Positions 1 through 11,942 of a stretch of DNA of 64,000 nucleotides are shown piece after piece. How positions within the stretch are numbered: the stretch's first letter is position 1; each line of letters opens with the position of its first letter. Both the position numbers and the translations under genes were made by a program. This DNA comes from Sorghum bicolor (lineage: Eukaryota > Streptophyta > Magnoliopsida > Poales > Poaceae), in NCBI RefSeq assembly GCF_000003195.3, contig NC_012878.2, positions 15,493,262 through 15,557,261 of the forward strand, in the 5' to 3' direction. A model generated the notes under the pieces. It did no database searches and was not told where the DNA came from. It saw only the letters and a list, made by a program, of their open reading frames with translations.

Positions 1-165
1 ATGAGCTATGCTATGGGAACTTTGAGCCCCCTCGACGACCACATGGTGGTGCTCTTCCAATGGTTGACTTCATGGCTCCAATTGGGTATTCTTAACATCA
101 CTACCAAAAGTAGACAGTTTTCTAATTCTAGTAACGGTGCCAAAAATGCCAAACCTATCCCTCAT
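1..165 (-). mobile_element. Athila-like element, start of internal region beyond the PBS
   Basis: Read on the minus strand, this is the sequence that follows the LTR and primer-binding site of an Athila-like element; it runs off the window edge. The same stretch follows the plus-strand LTR copy near 16440-16535. No coding region can be supported here. The LTR edge near 165 is approximate because no clear terminal CA was found. Confidence 0.55.
126..142 (-). other. Degenerate primer-binding site (tRNA-Asp type)
   Basis: On the minus strand the sequence is TGGCACCGTTACTAGAA, a mutated form of the TGGCGCCGTTGCCGGGGA site used by Athila-group elements, which matches the 3' end of tRNA-Asp. The intact form is seen at 54197-54214. 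Confidence 0.55.
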
Positions 166-1711
166 ACCACTTAAGCCAAGTTGTCATCCCTAGCATGACA
201 TGAGAGACGCGGTATTGAAATATGCAATTGCTCATCTAAATAAATAATGAATGGGATCTGCAAGCGTACAGATTAATACCGATGTAGCATTTTAACCGGG
301 AAGTATTCCAGGTATCGTTATTTATATTTTTACCACTGGGAAGGGATTAGCAATCATCAATGCTGATTATAGAATGGAATATGAGATTGAGTATCTATCA
401 TTGCATGCATAATTGAGAACATTTATCTAACTCTTTCATACAGGGATAAGTGTCACATAAAGGATATATGAAGTAATGAATAGTGACAAAGATAATCAAT
501 CTGATCAGCATAACTTAGCCACATAATAAATATGATAAGCACCTCAATTAGATATTCTAGCAAGTCATTAGCATGGTATTAGAACGAACTACAAGAATAT
601 TTCCTAAGTTATTCTTAACTATACAGTCTAGCATATCATAGTTAGTGCAAGCATACTTAGCAATCATTGCGAGAAAGGACTGCGCCCATGCATAGTGATA
701 TTATCAAGGTAAATGAGAAACATAGCAATCACTCCCCAGTAATAATGTTGCTCTACCAGCCCAATACATGAGAGGGGGACTATATAACAATCAATGAAGC
801 TGTCACTATCACGAACTACCCCACGATCTGGTATATTGGGTACAATCGCAGATAAATACGATATAAGCACCACGCCTACACAATATCTATCATTTACCCA
901 TGGATCCGATGGATAAACGCTATACGATCCTAAACATGTATATAAATCCAATCTAACTAATTCAAGTATATAACTATGATAAACTAAGAACAATATAATC
1001 TTGAATATAAACAAGTAGAGCAAAGTCATAAGCAATATATTGAAGTAGAACAAAGTCATATTCATAATATTGAAGAACAAAAATGAACAATTAGAAGAAC
1101 AATTAGAGAATTACCAAGAATCCTCCTGATAGATCCGGAAACCAATCGAAGATTGACTCCTTCTAGTTCTAATCCTATGTAGCTATGCTAATCTAGATGT
1201 CTAATTGATGTGGTGGCTCTAGTCTTGATCAGAGGCTTCTTCTCCCTTGAGGAATAATGAATTAGGGTTGAGAGGCTCTCTCCTCCAAGGGCCACAGGGT
1301 CTGGTTTTATAGTCCCTTCAAGTGAATATGGGCCGTTGGATCAAACCGACATTGATTGAATGGTTATCCTTGATCCTTTAGGTCGGTGGAGATTGATCCC
1401 GAAAGAGAGTCCTGATTGGACTCAGCAGGGGGCGGGCGCCTAGGGCCAGGCCCCGTTCGGCCTCCGCTTCGTTCTCGTGGCTTCTGGAGTCTTCTAGGTG
1501 TAAGATAATTGCGCAGCACGTTGATATCTCTATGTAATCCCGACGTGTGGGCCTTTCTTCCGTAATTCCTGATAACCCCCTGCAGAAATAGACAAACACC
1601 AAAACTCGTGGAATTCTGTTAGATAAAACCCTAAGTCTAGATGTTGATTTCATTTGGATCCTTTTCTTTGTTTATTTGATAATTAAATTTGATACTTAAG
1701 GACCGTCAACA
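166..1711 (-). repeat. Athila-like LTR, subfamily A
   Basis: The LTR reads leftward from TGTTGACGGTCC at 1711. It has a polypurine tract on its upstream side (1712-1726) and a primer-binding-site-like sequence on its downstream side (126-142). A plus-strand copy of the same LTR lies at 11943-16430. The promoter zone has the family's GC-rich gggcgggcgcc word near 1430 and a TATA-like ttttata (minus strand TATAAAA) near 1310. The first half resembles the LTR at 4236-5460; the second half differs, so these are two subfamilies. Confidence 0.75.
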
Positions 1712-1750
1712 AACTCCCCCAAGCTTACCTCTTGCTCGTCCCTGAGCAAG
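1712..1750 (-). other. Polypurine tract with upstream hairpin
   Basis: On the minus strand, AAGCTTGGGGGAGTT sits directly before the LTR and is the plus-strand primer site. Just upstream, 1731-1750 folds as CTTGCTC / GAGCAAG around a six-base loop. The same arrangement occurs at 5461-5498 and 60200-60234. Confidence 0.8.
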
Positions 1751-3978
1751 GATAGACTCAGTGATGGATCAGAAGTTGTTGCAATATCTTTGAAAATTGA
1801 CGGTACACATGCTTTTAAATAAGATCTCATCTCTGAGTTAGAGTAAACTGTCAAGACTTAAATCTTACTTACTTTACCTTTTACCATGGGACTTGTAACC
1901 GTCACTTCTGTCTTGAGTAGTTAAAAGATAGAACAGTCTAGTCAAATGCCATGTCTCCTATTCTTAATTAGCTATAGCTCTGGAGTTTTTTTTACAAATT
2001 TTCAAATAAAACTCAGAGATTCCTTGTATGACTCTCTCAAATCTCTCTTTTGTGGTATTTCTGGATCCTTACCAAGGCAGTGATGGTATATGCCTTCTCT
2101 CAAAATATGTGGTATTTGTGGTATAAGGCATAGTGACATTGCCTTCTCTCTCACCCTATTCTAATAAGGCTTTAATATCTGGAGCTCATAGGTGGGAGAT
2201 AAAATATACATACTTACAAGACATTTGTTGCATAGTCAAAACATGGATCCAAAGAAACAAATCAATAAGTCAAATCAAGATGTGCATGTGTGGCGAATGA
2301 ATGATGTATGGTGATGATGGTGATAGCAATGGTGAAAGTCTAATTCTTTTGCTCTTTTGAGAGGATACATACCTTCCTTGCTTTTTGAAACTTTGAGGAG
2401 AATGAGATGCTCTCTCTTTTCTTTTTCTTTCCTCTCAGGTGGGTATCTTGTACCCCTAATTCTACTGTCGGACACTTGTCCATTTTTACCTCTCGTCTCA
2501 CTTTTTCTTTTCTTTCGATGTTCCGGGCACTTGCCCCTTTTTTTTATAGCACTCATCTCTTGAGATAATATAGCAAGTGGTAGTAACAAGATAACTTGAG
2601 CATTTATTTCACAGGGGAAAAACATAAATATTTTTGGCCATTCTCTCCCGGATTAGGAGTAGAATGTTTTTGGGTGGTTCTAGAGATGGAAATGAGTGGA
2701 TATATGTGGATGGAACTTCCGGAGTAGAAGCAGCATATGTGAGTGAACGTGCAAGTGAATCTTGATTTTAACCACATGACAAGCTCCTAAGGGTCTACAC
2801 AGCTTGACCACACTCAATGCTCATAAGTAGTAAAAAGTAAATATGTGGCTCAAAATCTAGCAAGCATGTATATATGGCTGTGCTAGGAATTTAAACTCTC
2901 ATCATACAGGAACTCATCATGCAATATTTTAAAGATTTTCGAAGATAAAATTCTCCAGAATTCTAGCATCTCTAGGAACAGATAAACAGCAGCTCAACCT
3001 TCCTATATCGTATCCATTAACAACTTAGACTTCAGATCAAGTTTTCTTCCCACAAGTTTAGGTTTAGAGCAAGCTTTAAATTATAACAGTTATGTCTAAA
3101 CTTGAGAGAAAACTAAAATTTGAAAATTAGGCAGAGCAACTATTCATCATATCCATGCTAGAGTTTTATTATTAAGATTCAGATAAGCATAGCCACTTTA
3201 TTTATTTATTAAACAAACTAAGCAAAAGACATATATATATAAGCATAAAATCTTTATTTGGTTTTTCATAGTTATGTATATTTAATATAGTAAAAGTATA
3301 AAGATAGATAGAAACACTTAGCGGGATAAATAGGGGTGCTCTCCCCCAAGCTGAATTTTGACGTAATTTCTCTTGATGTAGCTAGCAGGTGGCAGAGGTG
3401 TATTTGAAAGTCAGCACCATTCTAACAACGATTAGAATGTCCTCCGTCTGCTAGTCTTCTTGATTCTTGAATTCTGTGGAGCTCAAATAGACAACAAAGC
3501 TTTGTGGAACTGATTAAGTGTTAGCATAAATATCTAGCCTTTATCATATTGAGCCTCCTCAATAAATGTTACTCCCTATTTTTATATTCTCATTTTTATA
3601 AAGCAGAAAAGAAATATTTATTTTATTTTTATGCCACCACAGTGAATGTACTTATGGGTTTCATGCCACTCGTATACTCACATGGGGCTTACTATTTTTT
3701 ATCATTTTTATTTTCTTTTTAGGATAGTATGAACATAATTAACTAAGTAAATGATTTGAAATAATTGAAAGGAAAAGGATAACTACCAAGTTTACCTCTT
3801 GGCAAGGCGTTCGGTGTTTTTAAGTCCTCCAAACAGGACTCTCCGTTTTCTAGTTGTCCTGGGATTCGTTGGGTGGCGTAGTCGGTACTTCCGGCAGTGC
3901 CTCCTCTTCATGTATAGTTATCTTCTCTTTCCATTCCTGACTCAGTGCTACGGTCTCCTCTGGATAATTCTGTTTAAA
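1751..3978 (-). mobile_element. Non-coding 3' internal region of Athila-like element A
   Basis: This AT-rich stretch has no supportable gene. It is closely similar to 5499-7570 in element B, for example the gtgcatgtgtggcgaatgaatg stretch near 2281 and 6004. It holds a second polypurine-like tract at 3340-3353 (minus strand CAGCTTGGGGGAGA), about 1.6 kb from the LTR. Confidence 0.7.
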
Positions 3979-4235
3979 CTATATGTCTTCAGACCTTATC
4001 ACTTCTCCTTCATAGTCTGCCCATCTGTCCTTGATGATCTGCCTCCTCTGGTTGCGGTTGCGTCGTTTTCTGACCTGCTTAGAGTCTTCAACGATATAGT
4101 TAGGGTCAGTAAAATAGCGGCGTACCTTCTCTGAGGGGAAGTGCATATGGACTTCTCCAGTTCCAATGTAGATGATTGCTTTAACGGTGCTGAGGAACAG
4201 TCTTCCAAGGATGATGGGTGGATCGTATTCGTTGT
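3979..4235 (-). pseudogene. Athila-like protease/gag tail, cut by element B
   Basis: This is the C-terminal end of a gag-protease reading frame. The visible motifs are ILGRLFLSTVKAIIY and IYIGTGEVHMHF, the block that closes the retropepsin domain in Athila-group polyproteins (compare ILGRPFLNTVNAVIY in the intact frame at 54332-56395). The frame is interrupted at 4235, exactly where the LTR of element B begins, so the upstream part was displaced by that insertion and is not found on the far side in this window. The basic tail (RKRRNRNQRR) is typical of the region after protease. Non-functional as it stands. Confidence 0.7.
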
Positions 4236-5031
4236 TGATATTTGGTAACGCAATAAGGAAATGATCCGCAAGCGCACGGATATCGGTGAGCATTTCACCA
4301 GGGAGGTTATCCAGAGTATCATATTTATATTTTTACCATTGGGAAAAAGGGTGCATCTGACTAACCAAATCTATTGCTACTACCCCTTTAGGCTACAAAG
4401 AATGTTTCTCGATGTGAACGATGTATAGAGAAAACTACAACCATAGTCTCGTTCTAACCTTGGTAAGGATGATTTACTGTTCTATTGGGGAAGCTTACGG
4501 AATCTAGACACCACAAAGGATGTTCGACCCGCACCTATAAATCTACCCGTCCTGCTAACGAGATGTGGGATGCAAAGGTAACTCGGAAATGTCACGTTCC
4601 TCGCTACTACCACGGTCCAGCTAGTCAGGGGATATCTATGAGTACCCTAGCCTAAACACCACGTTTACGCTAGCAATGATTACTCTAATACTCAACCGGA
4701 AGAGATTAAAGTAAACTCATAAACCAAAGAATAATAAAACAAGAACTTACTAGAATTAGAAGTCGAATTACTGAAGAATCCTAGGAGCAAGCCTCGGGTT
4801 AGAAGACTTTATACCGCAGGTACAACCTCGGAGTAGACACCGACAGGTCGGGCTTCCTCCGATCTACACCTCCACTCTATCTCTCTCCATCTAGTAGAAA
4901 CTAGAAGATCTAATTCTACTCACATTGGATGCTAAGCCTAAAAGAAATTTTATTTAGAGGAGAGGTATTCCTTCGAGGGCTCCTCTCAACTCTATGATGA
5001 ACTTGTCTCCTCCAGGGGCCAGGGGGTCTGG

Positions 5032-5038
5032 TTTTATA
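5032..5038 (-). promoter_or_regulatory. LTR TATA box
   Basis: The minus strand reads GACTATAAAACC, a TATA box about 420 bp into the LTR. The GC-rich dyad at 5177-5192 lies about 140 bp upstream of it in the direction of transcription. Confidence 0.6.
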
Positions 5039-5176
5039 GTCCCCTCAAGTGAACGTGAGCCATTGGATCAAACCGACATTGATTGGATGGTTATCCTTGA
5101 TCCTTTAGGTCGGTGGAGATTAGTCCCAAAAGAGAGTCCTCATCCCACTCTGTGAGGGGGCGGGCGCCCAGGTCAA

Positions 5177-5192
5177 CTGGGCGGGCGCCCAG
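5177..5192. promoter_or_regulatory. GC-rich dyad upstream of LTR TATA box
   Basis: CTGGGCG and CGCCCAG form seven-base arms around a GG centre. The word gggcgggcgcccag is directly duplicated at 5159-5192 in this LTR, single at about 11740-11752, and rearranged at 12163-12195. Function is unknown; the position suggests an upstream promoter element. Confidence 0.5.
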
Positions 5193-5460
5193 TGCCTGGC
5201 CCCGTTCGGCCTCCGCTTCCTTTCCATGGCTTCTGGAGTCTTCTATACGTAAGATAATTGCGCGGCACGTTAATATCTCTATGTAATCCCGACGTGTGGG
5301 CCTTTCTTCCATATTTCCTGATAATCCCCTGCAGAAATAGACAAACACCAAAACTCGTGGAATTCTGTCAGATAAAACCCTAAGTCTAGGTGTTGGTTGC
5401 ATTTGGATCCTTTTATTTATTTATTTGATGACTATATTTGGTACTTAAGGACCGTCAACA

Positions 5461-5498
5461 ACTCCCCCAAGCTTACCTCTTGCTCGTCCCTGAGCAAG
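5461..5498 (-). other. Polypurine tract with upstream hairpin
   Basis: On the minus strand AAGCTTGGGGGAGT abuts the 3' LTR. The stem CTTGCTC / GAGCAAG at 5479-5498 lies immediately upstream. Confidence 0.8.
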
Positions 5499-7570
5499 GA
5501 TGAACTCAAGAGTTTCTGCAGTGGTTTCATGCCTTAAAAGTAAGATCTCATCTCTGAGTTAGAGTAAACTGTTAAAACTTAAAACTTACTCATTTTACCT
5601 TTCACCATGGGGCTTGCAACCGTCACTTGTGTCTTGAGCAGTTAAAAGATAGAACGGTCAAGTTAAGCGCCATGTCTCTTGTTCTTTGATTAACTATAGC
5701 TCTGGAGTTTTTTTTTGCAGATTTTCAAATAAAACTCAGAGATTCCTTGTATGATTCTCTCAAATCTCTCTTTTGTGGTATTTCTGGATCCTTACCAAGG
5801 CAGTAGTGATATATGCCTTCTCTCAAAGTATGTAGCATTTGTGGTATGAGGCATAGTGATATTGCCTTCTCTCTCACCCTACTCTAATAAGGTTTTGATA
5901 TCTGGAGCTCATAGGTGGGAGACAGCTAATACATACTTACAAGAAATTTATTGCATAGTCAAACCATGGATCCAGAAGAACAAGTCAATAAGTCAAATCA
6001 AGATGTGCATGTGTGGCGAATGAATGGTGTTTGGTGATGGTGGTGATAATAATGGTGAAAGTCTAATTCTACTTTTGCTCTTTTGAGGGGATACATACCT
6101 TTCTTGCACTTTGAAGCTTTTTGGGGAGAATGAGATGCTCTATATTTTGTTTTTCTTTCCTCTAAGGTGGGTATCTTGTACCCCTAATTCTACGGTCGGA
6201 CACTTGTCCATTTTTACCTCTCGTCTCACTTTTTTTTTCTTCGAGGTTCCGGGCACTTGCCCCTTTTTATTTCCTCGTATTTTTTTTTCTTTTTTTAGAG
6301 CACTCATCTCCTGAAATAATGCAGCAAGTGGTAGTAACCAAAATAACTGGAGCATTTATTTCATAGGGAATAACAGGGATAGGAAAATATTTTTTTGGCT
6401 ATTCTCTCCCGGATTAGGAGTAGAATACTTTTAGGTGAATCTAGAGATGGAAATGAGTGGATGTATGTGGATGCGTACTTCCGGAGTAGAAGCAGCATAT
6501 ACGAGTGAACGTGCAAGTGAATCTTGATTTTAACCACATGACAAGCTCCTAAGGGTCTACACAGCTTGACCATACTCGATGCTCATAAGCAGTAAAAAAG
6601 TAAATTGTGTGGCTCAAAGTCTAGCAAGCATGTATATATGGCTGTGGTAGGATTTTAAACTCTCATCATATAGGAACTCATCATGTGTTATTTTAAAGAT
6701 TTTCAAAGATAAAATTCTCTAGAATTCTAGCAACTCTAGGAACAGATAAACAGCAGCTCAACCTTTCCATATCAAATCCGTTAATGACTTAGACTTCAGA
6801 TCAAGTACTCTTCCCACAAGTTCAGGTTTAGAGCAGGTTTAAATTATAACAGTTATACATAAACTTGAGAGAGATTCTAATTTTAAGAACTAGTCATGGC
6901 AGAGCAACTATTTATCATTTCCATGTGAGAGCTTATCGTAAGGGTTCATAGCAAACTTTATTTATTTATTTATTTAGCAAACTAAGCAAAGATATATATA
7001 AAAGCACAAAATCTTTATTTGGGTTTTTTATGATTATGCATCTTTTTATTATTTGAGTAAAGTATAAACGTGAGTAGAAACACTTAGCTGGATAAATGGG
7101 GGTGCTCTCCCCCAAGCTGGATTTTGACGTAATTTCTTCTGATGTAGCTAGCAGGTGGAGGAGGTGTATTTGAAAGTCGGCAGTACCCCGACAGCAATTA
7201 GGATGTCCTCCGCTAGTCTTCTTTGATCCTTGAATTCTGTGGAGCTCAAATAGACAAAAAAGCTTTGTGGAACTGGTTAAGTGTTAGCATAAATATCTAG
7301 CCTTTATCATGTTGAGCCTCCTCAATAAATGTTATTTATTTAGCAGGATCATGCACTTATTATTTTTATATTTTTATTTTAAGATGAATACTTATTTATT
7401 TTATTTTTATGCCACCACAGTGAATGTACTTATGGGTTTTATGCCATGAGCATACTCACATGGGGCTTACTATTTTTTTAACATTTTTATTTTCTTTTCA
7501 AGATAGCATGAACCTAATTAACTAAGCAAACTATTTTAAATAATTGAAGGAAAAAAGATAACTACCAAGT
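5499..7570 (-). mobile_element. Non-coding 3' internal region of element B
   Basis: No gene is supportable. The stretch parallels 1751-3978. It contains a second polypurine-like tract at 7106-7120 (minus strand CCAGCTTGGGGGAGA), homologous to the one at 3340-3353. Confidence 0.7.
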
Positions 7571-8399
7571 TTACCTCTTGGCAAGGCGTTCGGTGTTTTT
7601 AAGTCCTTCGAACGGGCTTCTACGTTTTCTCAGTCGTCCTGGGATTTGGTGGATGGCGTAGTCGGTGATTCTGGCGGCTATAACTATCTTCTCTTTCCAC
7701 ACCTGACTCGGTGCTACGGTCTCCTCAGGACAGTTATGTTCAAGCTGTATGTCTTCAGACCTTATTACTTCTCCTTCATAGTCTACCCATCCGTCCTGTG
7801 ATTTGCCTCCTCTGGTTGCGGTTGTGTTGTCTTCTTCTTGTCCTGACCTGTTTAGAGTCTTCAACTATATAGTTAGAATCATTAAAGTAGTGGCGTACCT
7901 TCTTAGAGGGGAAGTGCATGTGGACTTCTCCGGTTCCAATGTAGATGATTGTTTTGATAGTGTTGAGGAACGGTCTTCCAAGGATGGTAGGTGGATCATA
8001 CTCGTCTTCTCCCATGTCAATGACCTGAAAATCATCTCGAGCTGAATGTATCTTGGTTGTAGGAGCATGGTTCCATGCAGGAGCTGATAAGTGACTGTGG
8101 CCATTGACGTCAGATCCGGTGTCGTAGAGTGTCTTCTGAAAAGAGTATCCGTTGATTGTGCACACGATGCTTGGAACACCAGGGTCGTCTTTCTTGATCA
8201 GGAAAGGCGACTTCAGTCGACGATGTTGACCTCTTCCGACAAGGATCCAATGTTTTATGTCTTCTGGACAAGACTTCTCACCGTCTTCATCCTTTTGGTG
8301 CATCATTTGATTAGGTGTGGACGTTGACATCTGCACCTCTTGATACGGTGTCACCTCTGTTCTTTGTTTGTCCAGCAGTTCGAAGTGTGGTGTTGGCAA
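7571..8399 (-). pseudogene. Athila-like aspartic protease fragment (element B)
   Basis: A frame on the minus strand at 7776-8399 runs through a retropepsin-like domain: SPFLIKKDDPGVPSIVCTI leads into LYDTGSDVN, which holds the catalytic D-T-G, and DPPTILGRPFLNTIKTIIY marks the end of the fold. The order matches the intact Athila-type gag-protease at 54332-56395 (SPFITKKDDPGLPTITCEI, then CDLGSGVN). The stretch after the active site is rearranged or frameshifted, and the tail continues in another frame (7571-7864). No gag capsid domain lies in frame upstream. Probably a decayed protease; activity is unlikely. Confidence 0.65.
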
Positions 8400-9744
8400 T
8401 ATCCTGCTCAGTGTGTTTGTGCTCGTAGATCCAGGTCCTTCACTTGGAGGAGTCTAGGAGTTGTAAAACTCCTTCAGGTTTTTCTCGAAGTGTACCTGCT
8501 CATAGAGACAAGGCAGAGATCAAGTGCATGGGCCCTGTTGGTGGAAAACACCAACAGAACCAAAAGTGTATTTGTTCTTCTCTAACCTTAAGCATAGTGA
8601 GCAAAACAAAGTTGATGGATAATAATATCATGAGTGTAGTATTTAAAACATTTGTCAGATCAGATGGCTCAACCTAATGGAAAGATAATCTATCTATATT
8701 TATGTTTTGTTTATATCTTCCAAAGATTGAATGTGCAATACTTTAGCTTATATGATTAAGAGTGTGGGATCACGAAGGTAGTACTAAGAATAAAGATTAA
8801 AGGACTAAACATGTTGAATTAATTAGGTTGGTTAATTTATGTTTGTCTCTTTATTCATGTGAACGCCAGAACCAAGGAGAAGTTTATAAAAGTGATAGTC
8901 AAGTACCTTAAGATGTTACCTTAATTGAAGAGTGATGGTATAGTATCTCTTTGTGGAAGCTTTCCTTTCTTAGCGGTTGTGCATCGTGTTTGTGGCACTC
9001 TTTGTCTTGTTCCTTGGATCATCTCTCTATGATGAATGAGCTATGTCTTCCTTGTGCAAATCGTTAAACTTTATGTGTCTCCTTTATCTCCAATGTGAGT
9101 TTGTATCTCAGGACTTCCCAGGTTGATATTGAAAATTTTCCTGCAGGGGTTAGTCCAACAAAATATACCAATATCTAATCAAGCAGTTTTTAGTTCAGTA
9201 ACCAAACTAGACTCCATGTCTAATCAGATTAAGGAAGGCTATTTAACCTAAGCACCACGCTTAATTTAAATGCCAATGGAAGTATGTCCAGTACTTCCAA
9301 ACCAACACTTACTTAAGATAAACATAGGTAGCATGATGGCATTTATAGAGATCTACTCAAGTGGAGATGAAGTAGTGTGATTAGTATTTAGCAAACCAAG
9401 CATGTCTCAAAGGTAGGGACAACCAACATAGCAACTTGGCAAAGGATGTTTTCATGTGAAGTACTCCCCCAAGCTTGAATTTTGCAAAACTTAAGATTGG
9501 ATGAATTTTAATTCAATGTTGCATGATGATTGGTTGGGCATACCTTGCGCTTGTCATTCCTCAGATCTTCTTGCTCCAATCCTAGAAAGGTTAGTGACAC
9601 GAATACCCGAAGGAATTTTTCTACAAATATCTTTATATGCTCAATACACAAGGCATTGTTGCAAATAATTAGAAGTTCATGTCACAATCTGATAGGTGCT
9701 TGTTTTAGGACACTAAGCTTGTCCTTGGGAAACCATCAATTCAC
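8400..9744 (-). mobile_element. Internal region of element B, no gene seen
   Basis: AT-rich sequence without a supportable reading frame. A third polypurine-like tract (minus strand AAGCTTGGGGGAGTAC) lies at 9462-9476, which may mark the end of an older insertion or a repeated plus-strand priming site. Confidence 0.5.
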
Positions 9745-10686
9745 TCAATGAGATCTGCAATATTTATTATAGACATATGCATCGACAACCGCTCTTTTTA
9801 AGTTTTTATAAATAGAAAGGAAGAGGGGGTTGGAGATCTCAAATGCGGTGATGTTGGAGAGACCAATTGATTGGGGAGATGTTTTATATGAGCAAGGACT
9901 TGGTGAGGTATTTATGAAATAACTTCCATGCTCACTGTTGTTTCTCTCATTCTCAAACTCCAAGGATGATTCTTCATGAATGCTTAAAATTCCTCTAGGG
10001 TTGTCTCTCAAGTTTGTTTTATCCATCCATTTAATGGTGATAGCACATGGATTTTTAATGCCCTCTAGACATTGATGTTGCTCTTCTCGATCCTCCTTGT
10101 GGTCTTGGTGACTCTTATGCATGGGATGTCTAGAGAGATTCATAGGATTATCGGGAGGTTCAAGAGAAAGAGCGTAGTAGAAATTATTAAGCTCAAGGAT
10201 GGGTTGGATAGCCGAATCATGGGATTGGAATGTTTGGAAATCGACTATTGAAACTTCCTTTCCTTGTCTGGGAGATGATTCCTTCTCTATCTCTAGGAAT
10301 TTTTTATGAAGACTAGTGCAAGAAGGATGTCCACAAATGAAGACATACCTTCCTTTACTAATAGATAAAGAAAGAAAGACTCTACCAAAGGTTATATGAT
10401 TAAGATCAATGTGAAAATGTCAAGAAAAAACATGGTCTTGTAGGGCTAGGTCTAAACCAGAATTTATAGAAAGATTAACAGATTCCCTATGTGTAGCTAA
10501 AAGTGCATTATCTTCTTGATTAAAAGATAGGACCTCGGCTATAGAAAAGGGTTGGTTTTGACCTATTGCAACCAACTCCGGACACAGATCATAATTAGGG
10601 GTAGGACTTGTTGACTCCCATGGTCTATGGCTGGTCTCCGAAGGTGCAAAGAATTCAATAATAGGTATGGAATTTAAGTTATCCAT
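9745..10686 (-). pseudogene. Unrecognised element B frame after the PBS
   Basis: Two minus-strand frames (10420-10686, starting MDNLNSIPIIEFF, and 9745-10143) sit where a gag would start, about 100 bp after the primer-binding site. They are acidic and polar and show no capsid homology block, zinc knuckle or transmembrane segment that I recognise. A gap of about 280 bp with stops separates them, so this is either a broken single ORF or two unrelated short frames. I do not assign a function. The position directly after the PBS makes an element-specific ORF1 the likeliest reading. Confidence 0.4.
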
Positions 10687-10787
10687 AAAGATAAAAATAA
10701 AAAGATAAAAGAATAAAAGTATAAAAGTATAAAAGTATAATACAAGATAATAGCAAGACTTAAAGTTATCTCAGCAAACCGTCTTTC

Positions 10788-10805
10788 TCCCCGGCAATGG
10801 CGCCA
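10788..10805 (-). other. Primer-binding site (tRNA-Asp type)
   Basis: The minus strand reads TGGCGCCATTGCCGGGGA, one mismatch from the standard Athila-group tRNA-Asp site. It lies 11 bp inside the LTR edge at 10817. Confidence 0.85.
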
Positions 10806-10816
10806 GAAATGCTTAT

Positions 10817-11942
10817 TGATATTTGGTAACGCAATAAGGAAATGATCCGCAAGCGCACGGATATCGGTGAGCATTTCACCCAGGAGGTTATCCAGAGTAT
10901 CGTATTTATATTTTTACCACTAGGAGAAAGGGTGCATCTGACTAACCAAATCTATTGCTACTACCCCTTTAGGCTACAAAGAATGTTTCTCGATGTGAGC
11001 GATGTATAGAGAAGACTGCAACCGTAGTCTCGTTCTAACCTTGGTAAGGATGATTTACTATTCTATTGGGGAAGCTTACAGAATCTAGACACCACAAAGG
11101 ATGTTCGACCCGCACCTATAAACCTACCCGTCCTGCTAACGAGATGTGGGATGCAAAGGTAACTCAGAAATGTCACGTTCCTCGCTACTACCACGGTCCA
11201 CCTAGTCAGGGGATATCTATGAGTACCCTAGCCTAAACACCACGTTTACGCTAGCAATGATTACTCTAATACACAACCGGAAGAGATTAAAGTAAACTCA
11301 TAAACCAAAGAACAATAAAACAAGAACTTACTAGAATTAGAAGTCGAATTACTGAAGAATCCTAGGAGCAAGCCTCGGGTTAGAAGACATGATCCCGCAG
11401 GTACAACCTCGGAGTAGACACCGACAGGCCGGGCTTCCTCCGATCTACACCTCCACGCTATCTCTCTCCATCTAGTAGAAACTAGAAGATCTAATTCTAC
11501 TCACATTGGATGCTAAGCCTAAAAGAAATTTTATTTAGAGGAGAGGTATTCCTTCGAGGGCTCCTCTCAACTCTATGATGAACTTGTCTCCTCGAGGGGT
11601 CAGGGGGTCTGGTTTAATAGTCCCTTCAAGTGAATGTGAGCCATTGGATCAAACCGATATTGATTGGATGGTTATCCTTGATCCTTTAGGTCGGTGGAGA
11701 TTAGTCCCGAAAGAGAGTCCTGATCGAACTCTGTGAGGGGGCGGGCGCCCAGTGCCTAGCCCCGTTCGGCCTTCGCTTCCTTCCCGTGGCTTCTGGAGTC
11801 TTCTAGACATAAGATAATTGTGCGGCACGTTAATATCTCTATGTAATCCCGACGTGTGGGCCTTTCTTCCATATTTCCTAATAACCCCTGCAGAAATAGA
11901 CAAACACCAAAACTCGTGGAATTCTGTCAGATAAAACCCTAA
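10817..11942 (-). repeat. 5' LTR of element B, outer end missing
   Basis: Homologous to 4236-5460, but it stops at the shared word aaaccctaa, where it meets an LTR in the opposite orientation. Roughly the first 100 bp of the LTR, including the TGTTGACGG end, are absent. Confidence 0.8.

Larger units (their letters stand above)
4236..5460 (-). repeat. 3' LTR of element B (1225 bp)
   Basis: It begins at 5460 with TGTTGACGGTCC (minus strand) and ends at 4236 with ...ATATCA. The partner LTR at 10817-11942 matches along its length except that it lacks the last ~100 bp at the outer edge. Confidence 0.85.
4236..11942 (-). mobile_element. Athila-like non-autonomous retrotransposon B
   Basis: A minus-strand element: 5' LTR 10817-11942 (its outer end missing), PBS 10788-10805, internal region, PPT 5461-5474, 3' LTR 4236-5460. 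It sits in the protease region of element A. The internal region of about 5.3 kb encodes only an unrecognised N-terminal frame and a protease-like fragment; I find no reverse transcriptase, RNase H or integrase. It must therefore have moved with proteins supplied by a relative. The target-site duplication cannot be checked because the right flank is an unrelated inverted LTR. Confidence 0.75.
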
